A stretch of 64,000 nucleotides of DNA from Microbacter margulisiae. GTDB lineage: Bacteria > Bacteroidota > Bacteroidia > Bacteroidales > Paludibacteraceae. The notes below the pieces were generated by a model. The model saw only the letters and a program-made list of their open reading frames with translations. It made no database searches and had not been told where the DNA came from. The stretch lies in contig NZ_JACHYB010000001.1 of the NCBI RefSeq assembly GCF_014192515.1, positions 2,046,001-2,110,000 of the forward strand, written 5' to 3'. Positions 1 through 8,403 of the stretch are shown here, in pieces. The stretch's first letter is position 1. The number at the start of each line of letters is the position of its first letter. The translations under genes and the position numbers were made by a program.

Positions 1-2043
1 CAAGCCATCAGTACCAAAGACATAATTACTTCCGCCACCACCGGAGATGATGGATTCATATTGAAAATCATTTAAAGACATATCATTCCCCACAACTCCA
101 TAAGAAGCACGAAGTTTAAGGTTATCAAGGAATGTATTTTGCGGGAAAAATTTTTCCCGAGTTATTACCCATCCTATCTGAGCAGAAGGGAAAGTTCCAT
201 AATGGTTATTTGTCCCAAATTTAGAAGATCCGTCACGACGAACTATGCCTGAGAACAAATATTTTTCATCATAATTATAGGTTAGACGTCCAAAATAGGA
301 GCTTAATGCGTATTCCTGTCTATCATATGCATTTGCGATACGCTGCGTGGTAGGTAAGGAAAAGTTGAACGAAGCATCCTGATAGTTAGTTACAGGTTCT
401 CCCTGATAGGTAACATTCAATCCATCTTCAGTTTGTTTTTCAGCACTCATCCCCATCATAATAGAAAAGTTGTGAAGCCCTATCTGATCAGTATAAGATA
501 CAGTATTATCCCAGTTCCAGGTCAGGTTTTGATCGCTTTCACGATACTGACTTACCATATTGGTATTATTATTATTCGGATTGAGATAATAAAGAGGAGT
601 AAATGATTCATTCCCCCAAAATGCCTTTTTGACGTTCATTTGCGAACGTAAATTCAAACCTTTGATAGGATTTACATTAATATAGGCATTACCAACCATA
701 TTATCCGACCACCCATAATTTCCTTTTTGTACTTGTTCATAAGCAAGTGGATTGGTCATTTCTTGTCCTACAATATTGGAAATACCATAGTACATTCCAT
801 TAGGAGCTTGAAGTATGTACGGAGATGCGTAAGTATTATTCGGATCGTTCGCAACCGTTGAAGCGCTTACATAAACAGGCGTCAAAGGGTCTAAATTTAA
901 TGCAGAACTTAACGGCCCTCCAAATTCACTATTGGTATTTAATCCAGTTTGATTCTTTTCGTAGGTATAACTCAGATTTTCACCGATCGTTACATATTTC
1001 CCAATTTTGTAGCTGGTGTTGGTTGTCAAAGAAAACCTGTTATCATAAGCAATTGAAGGAGCAACAATACCTTTCTGGGCAATATAACCCAATGACACAT
1101 AATAGGTAGATTTATCGCCACCTCCTGATACGCTTAAGCTATGGCTTTGATAAGGAGCACTGCTAAACAATTCATTTTGCCAGTCTGTACCTGCACCATA
1201 AGAAGTTGGATTTGCAAATACAGGAGCACTTCCGTCATTCATAACCGATTCGTTCCGTAATTCTGCATATTGGGTTGCATTTGTAAGTTGAACCTTCTTA
1301 ATTGCATCCTGAATTCCCATTTGCATGTTGTAATTCACTCTCATCGGTTCTCCAATTTTCCCTTTTTTAGTAGTAACCAAAACAACCCCATTGGAGGCGC
1401 GTGTGCCGTAAATTGCACAAGAAGCAGCATCTTTCAAAACTTCAATCGATGCAATATCATTTGGATTCAGATATTCCAACCCTCCATTCATAACAACTCC
1501 ATCAACAACATATAAAGGGTCGCTGTTATTAATAGAAGTAATACCCCGAATCCGAATGGTAGGTGCACTTCCCGGTGCTCCTGAACTTTGTGCTACAGTA
1601 ACACCGGAAGTCAGCCCCTGTAACGCATCATCCAAACGGGTTAATTGTTTGTTATCAATTTCTTTTGCAGAAACGGAAGAAATTGCACCGGTAATCAAGC
1701 TTTTCTTTTGAACACCATACCCGACAACGACAACTTCATCCATCTGTTTGGTACTCTCCTGCAGCACAACATGCATATAGGTTGCCTGCCCTATCTCTTT
1801 TTCCTGTTTTTGATAACCAATAAAACTAAACACCAGGGTCTTTGTACGCGCATCAGAAATGTCTCTCAATGTAAATTTTCCATCTACATTGGTAATAGTC
1901 CCCAATGAAGTACCTTTAACTAACACAGCTACTCCAGGTAAAGGTTGATTTTGGGCATCCACCACTACACCTGAAACGCTTTGCGCCATTATTTTGCTTA
2001 TAGAAAACAAAATAATCAAAACAAACATCACTCGTTTCTTCAT
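1..2043 (-). CDS. SusC/RagA-type TonB-linked outer-membrane receptor, C-terminus beyond window
   Basis: This gene reads leftward and runs off the window edge; 681 codons are visible without a stop. It starts with a signal peptide (MKKRVMFVLIILFS) followed by a carboxypeptidase-D-like domain (about residues 23-100, VSGVVVDAQNQPLPGVAV), the SusC-type TonB box region (DEVVVVGYG) and a plug domain with RIRGITSINNSDPLYVVDG. The rest resembles the first strands of a 22-stranded barrel. Family knowledge: SusC proteins import glycans or other large nutrients across the outer membrane with a SusD lipoprotein lid, whose gene would be expected further left. It is divergent from a propeller/HTH regulator at 2661, an arrangement typical of polysaccharide-utilisation loci, so that regulator probably controls it. 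The substrate cannot be read from this part. Family call very sure; substrate unknown. Confidence 0.95.
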   Translation of the reverse strand, partial: MKKRVMFVLIILFSISKIMAQSVSGVVVDAQNQPLPGVAVLVKGTSLGTITNVDGKFTLRDISDARTKTLVFSFIGYQKQEKEIGQATYMHVVLQESTKQMDEVVVVGYGVQKKSLITGAISSVSAKEIDNKQLTRLDDALQGLTSGVTVAQSSGAPGSAPTIRIRGITSINNSDPLYVVDGVVMNGGLEYLNPNDIASIEVLKDAASCAIYGTRASNGVVLVTTKKGKIGEPMRVNYNMQMGIQDAIKKVQLTNATQYAELRNESVMNDGSAPVFANPTSYGAGTDWQNELFSSAPYQSHSLSVSGGGDKSTYYVSLGYIAQKGIVAPSIAYDNRFSLTTNTSYKIGKYVTIGENLSYTYEKNQTGLNTNSEFGGPLSSALNLDPLTPVYVSASTVANDPNNTYASPYILQAPNGMYYGISNIVGQEMTNPLAYEQVQKGNYGWSDNMVGNAYINVNPIKGLNLRSQMNVKKAFWGNESFTPLYYLNPNNNNTNMVSQYRESDQNLTWNWDNTVSYTDQIGLHNFSIMMGMSAEKQTEDGLNVTYQGEPVTNYQDASFNFSLPTTQRIANAYDRQEYALSSYFGRLTYNYDEKYLFSGIVRRDGSSKFGTNNHYGTFPSAQIGWVITREKFFPQNTFLDNLKLRASYGVVGNDMSLNDFQYESIISGGGGSNYVFGTDGL

Positions 2044-2345
2044 AGTTACATTTTTATGCCTCGCTCTTTTTACAGCTCGGCGGTTAAACATATTAAATAA
2101 AGCTCGCTCTTTTTTCGTTGAAAGTATAAACACAATATGAGAACATAGAAACACAAACAATGCTTGCGTTCCTACACAACAAAGAGATACTTCCATTAAG
2201 GGGATTGTATATCTCTATATCATTGATTTTCTTTTTGATTAAAATACATATCCGGCTGTTCGGATCGAACAATGCCTTTGATATAAGAAAGGATAGATCA
2301 GTGTAAAGTATTTTCATGTGCGCTGTTTTTTTACAAAAAGAGCAT

Positions 2346-2353
2346 TACCTTTG
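2346..2353 (+). promoter_or_regulatory. Putative -7 promoter box (TACCTTTG)
   Basis: TACCTTTG matches the Bacteroidetes -7 consensus TAnnTTTG. A T-run lies at the expected -33 distance instead of TTTG. It points toward the propeller regulator, whose start is about 300 bp downstream, which would imply a long leader. Confidence 0.4.
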
Positions 2354-2487
2354 CTTCGAAACAACAACGCTGAAAATGATGTGTCGTTTCATGATAAACT
2401 TAAGTTTAGACATAAGGGCTCTAAAAATTGACGGAACAAAGATAAACGAGAGTTTCTCTCAAAGTCAAATATTCCAAATCTACAAAA

Positions 2488-2526
2488 CCTCTATTTTTGA
2501 TGTAAAATACCTCTATTAAACCTCTA
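2488..2526. repeat. Three CCTCTA direct repeats phased at 11 and 22 bp
   Basis: CCTCTA starts at 2488, 2510 and 2521, so the spacings are 22 and 11 bp, i.e. whole helical turns. Repeats on one face of the helix are what a dimeric or multimeric transcription factor would use. The location between a susC-like gene and a probable regulator makes an operator plausible, but this is inference. Confidence 0.4.
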
Positions 2527-2660
2527 CAATGTATCTAATAAAATTATGTATATCAATATACTGCAAATCATATTATCCATATTTTTTATTATTCTTTGAA
2601 AAAAGGTATTTTCAATGTCGAATCCTCTTTTGATGTCTACTTTTTAACAAATAACTTGCC

Positions 2661-5522
2661 ATGAAATACGTTTCTTTTTCTTTTATCATGCTGTTTTTAG
2701 CTCTGTGGGTAACAGCAAAAGCAGATATTTCGCAAATAGTCAACCAATGTATTCCAAAGCTAACCTATTTTGACAAAACCGTTTATAATGCATCCAATCA
2801 AACCTGGGCAATTGCACAAAATGAGAAAGGATACCTTTATTTCGCAAACTCCGGGGGACTATTAGAATATGATGGTAGTGAATGGACTCTTTATCAGATT
2901 CCTCACAATTCATCTGCAGTCCGAAGCGTGTTAATAACAAATGACCAACGCATTTACGTAGGCATGCAGAATGAATTCGGCTTTTGGGAAAGAGATCCCT
3001 ATACGCGTAAGCTACTTTACACATCCATTTCGACCGAACACAATATTCGTTTTACAGATGAAAATGATTTCTGGAAAATAATACCTTTCCAGGGCGATAT
3101 TTATTTCAACTGCTTCCAGAACATCTATAAATATTCTCCGACCACCAATCAGGTAACCATTATCAAAGCTCCAACCCGGTTTCAATTTGCCTTTGCCGTA
3201 AACAATCGTTTTTTTGCCCAGGATAAGACATTGGGATTGATGGAGTTGAAAGATGGAATCCTAACGCCGGTTGCCGGTGGAGCTGTTCTCAAAGGAGATT
3301 GTGTTTATGGAATGGCTCCCCTGAATGATAATGACATTTTAATAGCAACGATTGACAAAGGACTTTACCAGCTTGTTAACGGAAAAGTAACAAAAAACAA
3401 CTGGGCATGTAATGATTTTTTAATCCGGAATCAAATCTTCAGTATGACTATGCTTCCCGACGGAAGATATGCTTTTGGCACCATTCTCAATGGATTACTG
3501 ATTACCGACCACACAGGAAACATACTATCCAATATCAACAAACTGAAAGGATTACCCAACAATACAGTTCTGAGTATTTTTCTGGATCATAGTAATAATA
3601 TCTGGCTGGGACTTGATCGTGGCATTGACCACATCCAATTAAACAGCCGGATCCGAACCTTTCCTGATCCTAAAGGCGAATTAGGATCGGTATATCAGGT
3701 TGAACAATACAATGGAAATCTTTTCTTTGCCACAAATCAGGGATTAGTCTATTGCAGTCTCAAGGATTTTAATTATCCCGATCGTGAAGTTGAGTTCCAT
3801 ATTATGCCGAACACACAGGGACAAGTATGGAGTTTACTCAAAATAAATAATCAATTGCTTTGTGCACACAATCAGGGCTTGTATGTTGTAAGCGGAAACA
3901 CAGGACGATTTGTGTATACAGGCAGCGGTATTTCGAACATGCTTGAAATGAATAGCCATGTGGTAATGTTGCTTTCATATGATGGATTATGCATGTTGAA
4001 GATGAACGGAACCCAATTTAATGTTCAACCTGAAGCTGTTTATCCATACAATGCAGCATATGCTGCAAAAGACAGAAAAAACGATCTTTTCATCGGGAAT
4101 TACGCCAGCGGAGTTTATCGTATTCAATTTGATTCCACTTTTAATCACGTCATTTATGCAAGCAATCATCTGGAAAGTTTAGGAATACATAATTCAACCG
4201 TCCAAAGGATGTATTCTTATGACAATAATCTCTATTTACTCGATACCATGGGAATAATGCAGTTCGATTACGCACAAAACCACTTTGAACCCATGCAGGC
4301 TGTCAACCGGTTGCTCCCTACGCATAATTCCCTTTACAGATTGCAATTTTCAGGGAATGACCTGTGGTGCTTTGGATCAAAACAATTCTACTGTATCCGG
4401 AACTATAATACTTCAAGACCCTATCTGATTTCTAAAAATCTGGAAACATTGTACCCGGAAGTCATAAGTAACTATGAAGCTATCAAAAAATTAGATGCCG
4501 ACAACTATCTGATATGCACATCCAATAGTTTTTCTGTGGTCAACATCAATTATGCGATATCCAACATGAAGGAAAACCAGGTATATATCAGGGACATTGG
4601 AGAATTCTCCAATAAAATGGTTTCCAAGTCGTTGCCTCATCCCATAGCATATTATGCTTCGCATTTCATAGAGTTTCCCCATAGCGCCAATACCATTTAT
4701 ATTCGATTCACATTGCCCGATTATGAAAACACCGGTGAAATCGAATATAGCTACCGGCTATCGGGCAAAGGAAGCAATAATAATTTCTCCATTCCATCGC
4801 AAAATAACATCGCCACACTTTCTAACCTCCCATCAGGTGACTATGTTTTTCAGGTTAAGGCAACCGTCAAAGGCACCAATCAGGTCTTTTATTCGCAATT
4901 GCTGAAAATCACCATTCTTCCTCCCTGGTATTTCAGTTGGATTGGATTTATTATTTTATTAATTCTTTTAGCCCTCTTAGCCTACGGGCTTTATTCCTAT
5001 ATCCAGTGGAAACTTATGAAACAGCATCAACGTATTTCAGAACAACATGAAAAGGAAATAGCCATTGTGGAAACAAAGCTACTACAGGAAAAGGTAGAAA
5101 AACAGAACGAAGAGCTTTCCCGTATCACAAAACATATGCTACAAAAAAGCAGGCTTATCAATAAAGTGGATGCAGAAATTGAAAAACTGGCTGCCGATCA
5201 GGCTGTTCCGACAACACATCTGCGGGGATTGAAAATGATTGTCGAAAAGAATAGGAATCCGGAAAAAGAATGGGAAATGTTTGAGATGAGTTTCAACAAA
5301 ACATACGACAACTATCTAGTAAAACTCAGTAATCGCTTCCCGGGACTAACCACGGGGGATCTTAAACTGGCCGCTTATATCCGAATGAATATTAGCACTA
5401 AAGAAATTGCAGGATTATTAAATGTATCCGGGAAAAGTGTCGAAATGGGACGCTATCGTTTACGCCGGAAGCTAAATCTTCCTCATGATCAAAACCTGAC
5501 AGAATTTCTTATGAGTTTATAG
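2661..5522 (+). CDS. Membrane-bound propeller/Y_Y_Y sensor with C-terminal HTH (SusR-like regulator)
   Basis: This 953-residue protein is probably a one-component transmembrane regulator. It has a signal peptide (residues 1-21), a long periplasmic region made of repeated propeller blades (about 30-680, e.g. NNTVLSIFLDHSNNIWLGLD, the reg_prop signature), a Y_Y_Y domain (about 675-755, with IEYSYRLSG and GDYVFQVKA), one membrane helix (about 760-783), a charged coiled coil (about 785-830) and a LuxR-like helix-turn-helix at the end (about 893-953, LTTGDLKLAAYIRMNISTKEIA). There is no histidine-kinase or receiver domain, so it differs from hybrid two-component systems and resembles the SusR layout. 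Family knowledge: such proteins bind a glycan fragment in the periplasm and activate a nearby susCD operon. The divergent susC-like gene supports this. The ATG at 2661 is chosen because it begins the signal peptide. Confidence 0.9.
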   Translation: MKYVSFSFIMLFLALWVTAKADISQIVNQCIPKLTYFDKTVYNASNQTWAIAQNEKGYLYFANSGGLLEYDGSEWTLYQIPHNSSAVRSVLITNDQRIYVGMQNEFGFWERDPYTRKLLYTSISTEHNIRFTDENDFWKIIPFQGDIYFNCFQNIYKYSPTTNQVTIIKAPTRFQFAFAVNNRFFAQDKTLGLMELKDGILTPVAGGAVLKGDCVYGMAPLNDNDILIATIDKGLYQLVNGKVTKNNWACNDFLIRNQIFSMTMLPDGRYAFGTILNGLLITDHTGNILSNINKLKGLPNNTVLSIFLDHSNNIWLGLDRGIDHIQLNSRIRTFPDPKGELGSVYQVEQYNGNLFFATNQGLVYCSLKDFNYPDREVEFHIMPNTQGQVWSLLKINNQLLCAHNQGLYVVSGNTGRFVYTGSGISNMLEMNSHVVMLLSYDGLCMLKMNGTQFNVQPEAVYPYNAAYAAKDRKNDLFIGNYASGVYRIQFDSTFNHVIYASNHLESLGIHNSTVQRMYSYDNNLYLLDTMGIMQFDYAQNHFEPMQAVNRLLPTHNSLYRLQFSGNDLWCFGSKQFYCIRNYNTSRPYLISKNLETLYPEVISNYEAIKKLDADNYLICTSNSFSVVNINYAISNMKENQVYIRDIGEFSNKMVSKSLPHPIAYYASHFIEFPHSANTIYIRFTLPDYENTGEIEYSYRLSGKGSNNNFSIPSQNNIATLSNLPSGDYVFQVKATVKGTNQVFYSQLLKITILPPWYFSWIGFIILLILLALLAYGLYSYIQWKLMKQHQRISEQHEKEIAIVETKLLQEKVEKQNEELSRITKHMLQKSRLINKVDAEIEKLAADQAVPTTHLRGLKMIVEKNRNPEKEWEMFEMSFNKTYDNYLVKLSNRFPGLTTGDLKLAAYIRMNISTKEIAGLLNVSGKSVEMGRYRLRRKLNLPHDQNLTEFLMSL

Positions 5523-5690
5523 AACAATTTATGGCTAATCATCCTGAGACGTTATATTAAAAACAGGACACACAAAAACATAATACATTATATACCTGTC
5601 ATTTATAAACTATATGCAAATATCACGCCAGAGTTGATCCATGCTTTGGATAAAAAATATTGAGCCACAGGCATAATAGATAAAATTCAT

Positions 5691-5698
5691 TATCTTTG
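5691..5698 (+). promoter_or_regulatory. Putative -7 box of the FKBP gene (TATCTTTG)
   Basis: TATCTTTG matches TAnnTTTG and lies 67 bp before the chosen start codon. No good TTTG was found at the -33 distance. Confidence 0.5.
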
Positions 5699-5764
5699 CA
5701 ATTCAATTTTCAGAGCTAATGAGCTGTATATTTATGGATAGTGTTTAATCTAAAACAAGAAAAA

Positions 5765-6628
5765 ATGAAAAAAATCAGTATCGTAATGTCCATCGGTTTG
5801 GCTTTAATCCTTACCATGTCGTCATGTCAAAACCAGAAAACTGTTACATTAAAAACCCAATTGGACAGTTTAAATTACGCTTTTGGGGTACTTAACGGAC
5901 CGCAAGTAAAAGCATATTCTTTGCAGGGAGATACATCTACTAAAGCTGTCGATGCCTTTATCGAAGGATTTGAAAAAGGTTTAGGTTCAAAAGACAAACA
6001 TCTTGCACAATATGCAACCGGTTTGAATATTGGCGCTGCATTAAGAAAACAAGCAAAAGCCGGTCTACTCGGAGACAGCACATTGACCATGAATCTTGAC
6101 TTAATCAAGGCTGGTTTGTTCGCTGCAATGAAAGAAAAAGGCGTACAAATGAAACCTGAAGTTGCTGAAGCATTTTTCCGCGCTACAATGGAAAAATACC
6201 ATCAGGAAAAAATGAAAAAACAATTTGGTGCAAACCTGGCAGCCGGTCAAAAATTCCTGGCTGACAACAAAACAAAACCGGGTGTAATCACTTTACCTGA
6301 CGGTTTGCAATATCAAATTCTGAAAAAAGGCAATGGCCCTACTCCAAAAGCAACTGATCGGGTACAGGTTAACTACAAAGGCACTTTGATTGACGGAACT
6401 GTATTTGACAGCAACGATGGCAAAGCTCCTGTATCATTCGAGGTTGATCAGGTGATCAAAGGCTGGACAGAAGCATTACAACTGATGCCTGTAGGCTCAA
6501 AATGGAGACTCTTTGTACCTCAGGATTTAGCATACCAAGATCAGGACAGAGGCGTTATCAAACCTTTCTCAACTTTGATTTTTGACATTGAATTGGTTGG
6601 TATTGCTCAACCACAAACTGCAAAATAA
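5765..6628 (+). CDS. FKBP-type peptidyl-prolyl cis-trans isomerase lipoprotein (FkpA/Mip-like)
   Basis: The enzyme catalyses cis-trans isomerisation of prolyl bonds and helps folding of envelope proteins. The ATG at 5765 is preferred over an in-frame GTG 24 bp upstream because it starts directly with a lipoprotein signal (MKKISIVMSIGLALI...TMSSC, lipid-modified Cys in the SSC lipobox). An N-terminal FKBP dimerisation region (about 25-140, DSLNYAFGVLNG) is followed by the catalytic FKBP domain (about 170-280) with VNYKGTLIDGTVFDSN, VIKGWTEALQLMPVGS and LIFDIELVGI. It is about 287 residues long, normal for the family. It is a single transcription unit, with a -7 box upstream and a strong terminator downstream. 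Family call is firm; the client proteins are unknown. Confidence 0.95.
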   Translation: MKKISIVMSIGLALILTMSSCQNQKTVTLKTQLDSLNYAFGVLNGPQVKAYSLQGDTSTKAVDAFIEGFEKGLGSKDKHLAQYATGLNIGAALRKQAKAGLLGDSTLTMNLDLIKAGLFAAMKEKGVQMKPEVAEAFFRATMEKYHQEKMKKQFGANLAAGQKFLADNKTKPGVITLPDGLQYQILKKGNGPTPKATDRVQVNYKGTLIDGTVFDSNDGKAPVSFEVDQVIKGWTEALQLMPVGSKWRLFVPQDLAYQDQDRGVIKPFSTLIFDIELVGIAQPQTAK

Positions 6629-6650
6629 AAATCTTTGATTTTCATCAAAA

Positions 6651-6681
6651 GCCGGTTCGAACAATTCGAACCGGCTTTTTT
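6651..6681 (+). terminator. Intrinsic terminator after the FKBP gene
   Basis: A perfect 11-bp stem, GCCGGTTCGAA (6651-6661) and TTCGAACCGGC (6665-6675), has a 3-nt loop and is followed by a T-run. A-rich sequence precedes it, so it may work in both directions. Confidence 0.9.
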
Positions 6682-6924
6682 TATGTCCGGCGGAATTATT
6701 TTCGAAAAAAGCAGGAGGCTGCCATCATGACATTGTATATGAAGGGAACCGATGCATGATTTCCGGATTCTTCCCTTGGTCCATTCTCCAGTCTGAATTA
6801 AGGTCCATGCTCCGAGTGCTAAAACATGCCTTTGTCCATTGCGTTGCCAACAAAAAAACATACAAAAAAGCAAAACCATGATTGTATATAAATCGCATAT
6901 CAGAGTTTTATACACAAAAATGCT

Positions 6925-8374
6925 GGTAGTGTCCAAAAATTTGTGTAAACGCATTCTTATCTCATTTATTATTATTTTTTCTTTTCGAATCCCCTCTCAA
7001 AATTTTTGAGGGGTTTGAAAAGAAAAAACTTCCGTTTTTATTTTATTCTTAAACTAGTGTCACTAATATTTGCTCTATCAGGATATAAAATCATAAACTG
7101 ATTGGCAATCAATGGCCAGTTGGAAACTTTTGCACTCCAAGATATTGAGGCTTGTTGGATCGCCAGATACACTGCTTTTTTCATTGCCTGATCATCAGGA
7201 AACATCAATTTATTTTTGGTGTATTTGCGTATGCTTCGATTTAGATTTTCAATCACATTAGTGGTATAGATAATCTTTCGTATTTCGGCTGGATAGGTAA
7301 AATAGGCTGTCAGATTTTCCCAATTTGCAATCCAGGATTTAATGGCATAAGGATATTTCTCTCCCCATTTAGTTTCCAATTCAGCAAAAGCTTCCCCAGC
7401 AGCATCTAAGTTTCGGGCCTGATACACTTGTTGAAGATCATGCATAAAACTCCGTTTTTCCTTTGTCCCAATATAGTTCATCGTGTTTCTTATCTGATGA
7501 ACAATACATAATTGTGTTACTGTTTCCGGAAACACAGCCTGAATAGCCTGGGTTAGCCCTTTCAGATTATCTGAACAGGCAATTAAAATATCTTTCACCC
7601 CTCGTTTCTTCAAATCATCCAACACGTTCATCCAAAATGAAGCCGATTCAGTTTCATTGATCCACATACTAATAACTTCTCTATGTCCATTGGTATTTAA
7701 ACCGATAATCAGATAAACGCTTTTACTTATTATCTTACCTCCTGAACGAACTTTGATACGAATACCATCTAACCAAACAATCAGATAAGTATCATCCAAT
7801 GGACGGGTTTGCCAGGCTTCTACATCGCTCATTACCTGATCTGTGATATTGGATATGGACGAAGAACTGATAGTGACACCATAAATGTCTTTTATCTGAG
7901 CTTCTATGTCACGAGTCGACATGCCTCGTGCATACAAAGAAATCACAACGCTTTCTATCTTGTCTATTACTTTTTGACGCTTGGGCAAAACGATGGGATT
8001 AAACTCACCCTGACGATCGCGGGGAACCTCTATAATTATTTCTCCACTACTGCTCTTTACTAACTTGCGGGTTTTTCCATTACGAGAGTTCCCACTGCCA
8101 TTTCCTTTGACTGAGTGCTTGTCGTAGCCAAGATGTTCGCTCAACTCACTTTCTAACATCTTTTCTACTCCCCGCTTAAATAGCTTATCCATAAAACCAT
8201 TTATGTCTTGCATGGTCTTGAAACCCTTGAAAAAATCTGTTGGTAACTGGGAGAAAAGTGCCTCATCTTCTGCACTCAATTTTGATAATACTGATTTCTG
8301 CTTTTTCATGTCCTTTTTTTTCTGTTATAAAAATAAGCATTTATTTCTATTTACACAGTTTTTTGGACGGTCTC
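6925..8374 (-). mobile_element. IS256-family insertion sequence, copy 1 (1450 bp)
   Basis: The element runs from GGTAGTGTCC to GGACGGTCTC. The ends are imperfect inverted repeats: inner parts GTCCAAAAATTTGTGTAAA and, on the other strand at the right end, GTCCAAAAAACTGTGTAAA. It is flanked by an 8-bp target duplication AAAATGCT (6917-6924 and 8375-8382). It contains one transposase gene on the minus strand. It appears nucleotide-identical to copy 2, which lies only 29 bp away, so transposition was recent. The 8-9 bp duplications fit the IS256 family. Confidence 0.93.
7038..8309 (-). CDS. IS256-family (mutator-type) transposase, copy 1
   Basis: The 423-residue protein is a DDE transposase of the mutator/IS256 group. 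The catalytic aspartates are visible in LIVWLDGIRIKVRSGG and in LIACSDNLKGLTQAIQ, and the glutamate in TTNVIENLNRSIRKYTKNK. The downstream CIVHQIRNTMNYI motif is typical of the family. An N-terminal part with ESELSEHLGYDKH and a Gly/Asn-rich stretch is the usual DNA-binding region. The frame is complete and identical in protein sequence to the copy at 8517-9788, so the element is probably active. It lies inside the element at 6925-8374. Confidence 0.96.
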   Translation of the reverse strand: MKKQKSVLSKLSAEDEALFSQLPTDFFKGFKTMQDINGFMDKLFKRGVEKMLESELSEHLGYDKHSVKGNGSGNSRNGKTRKLVKSSSGEIIIEVPRDRQGEFNPIVLPKRQKVIDKIESVVISLYARGMSTRDIEAQIKDIYGVTISSSSISNITDQVMSDVEAWQTRPLDDTYLIVWLDGIRIKVRSGGKIISKSVYLIIGLNTNGHREVISMWINETESASFWMNVLDDLKKRGVKDILIACSDNLKGLTQAIQAVFPETVTQLCIVHQIRNTMNYIGTKEKRSFMHDLQQVYQARNLDAAGEAFAELETKWGEKYPYAIKSWIANWENLTAYFTYPAEIRKIIYTTNVIENLNRSIRKYTKNKLMFPDDQAMKKAVYLAIQQASISWSAKVSNWPLIANQFMILYPDRANISDTSLRIK

Positions 8375-8382
8375 AAAATGCT

Positions 8383-8403
8383 TACAAACATTGATGAATT
8401 TCG
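8383..8403. repeat. Single 21-bp repeat unit trapped between the two IS copies
   Basis: The 21 bp between the target duplication of copy 1 and the start of copy 2 (TACAAACATTGATGAATTTCG) is one unit of the array that continues at 9854. Removing both elements rejoins it in register with the next unit, TACAAACATCGAGTCATTTCG. Its last 9 bp are the left target duplication of copy 2. Confidence 0.8.

Larger units (their letters stand above)
2044..2660. other. Divergent intergenic region between susC-like gene and its putative regulator
   Basis: This 617-bp stretch contains no convincing gene; the short open frames in it have no recognisable protein features. It holds a plus-strand -7 box (2346-2353), a phased CCTCTA repeat (2488-2526) and a direct repeat TCGCTCTTTTT at 2061-2071 and 2104-2114, close to the susC-like start. 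The right part (2520-2660) is very AT-rich. It is the natural place for the promoters of both flanking genes. Confidence 0.7.

Noticed and set aside
2093..2519. Two small open frames between the susC-like gene and the regulator
   Set aside because: No ribosome-binding or protein features; they overlap the probable promoter and operator sequences.
6607..6954. A 115-residue minus-strand open frame downstream of the FKBP gene
   Set aside because: It runs through the terminator hairpin and into the IS end, with no recognisable domain.
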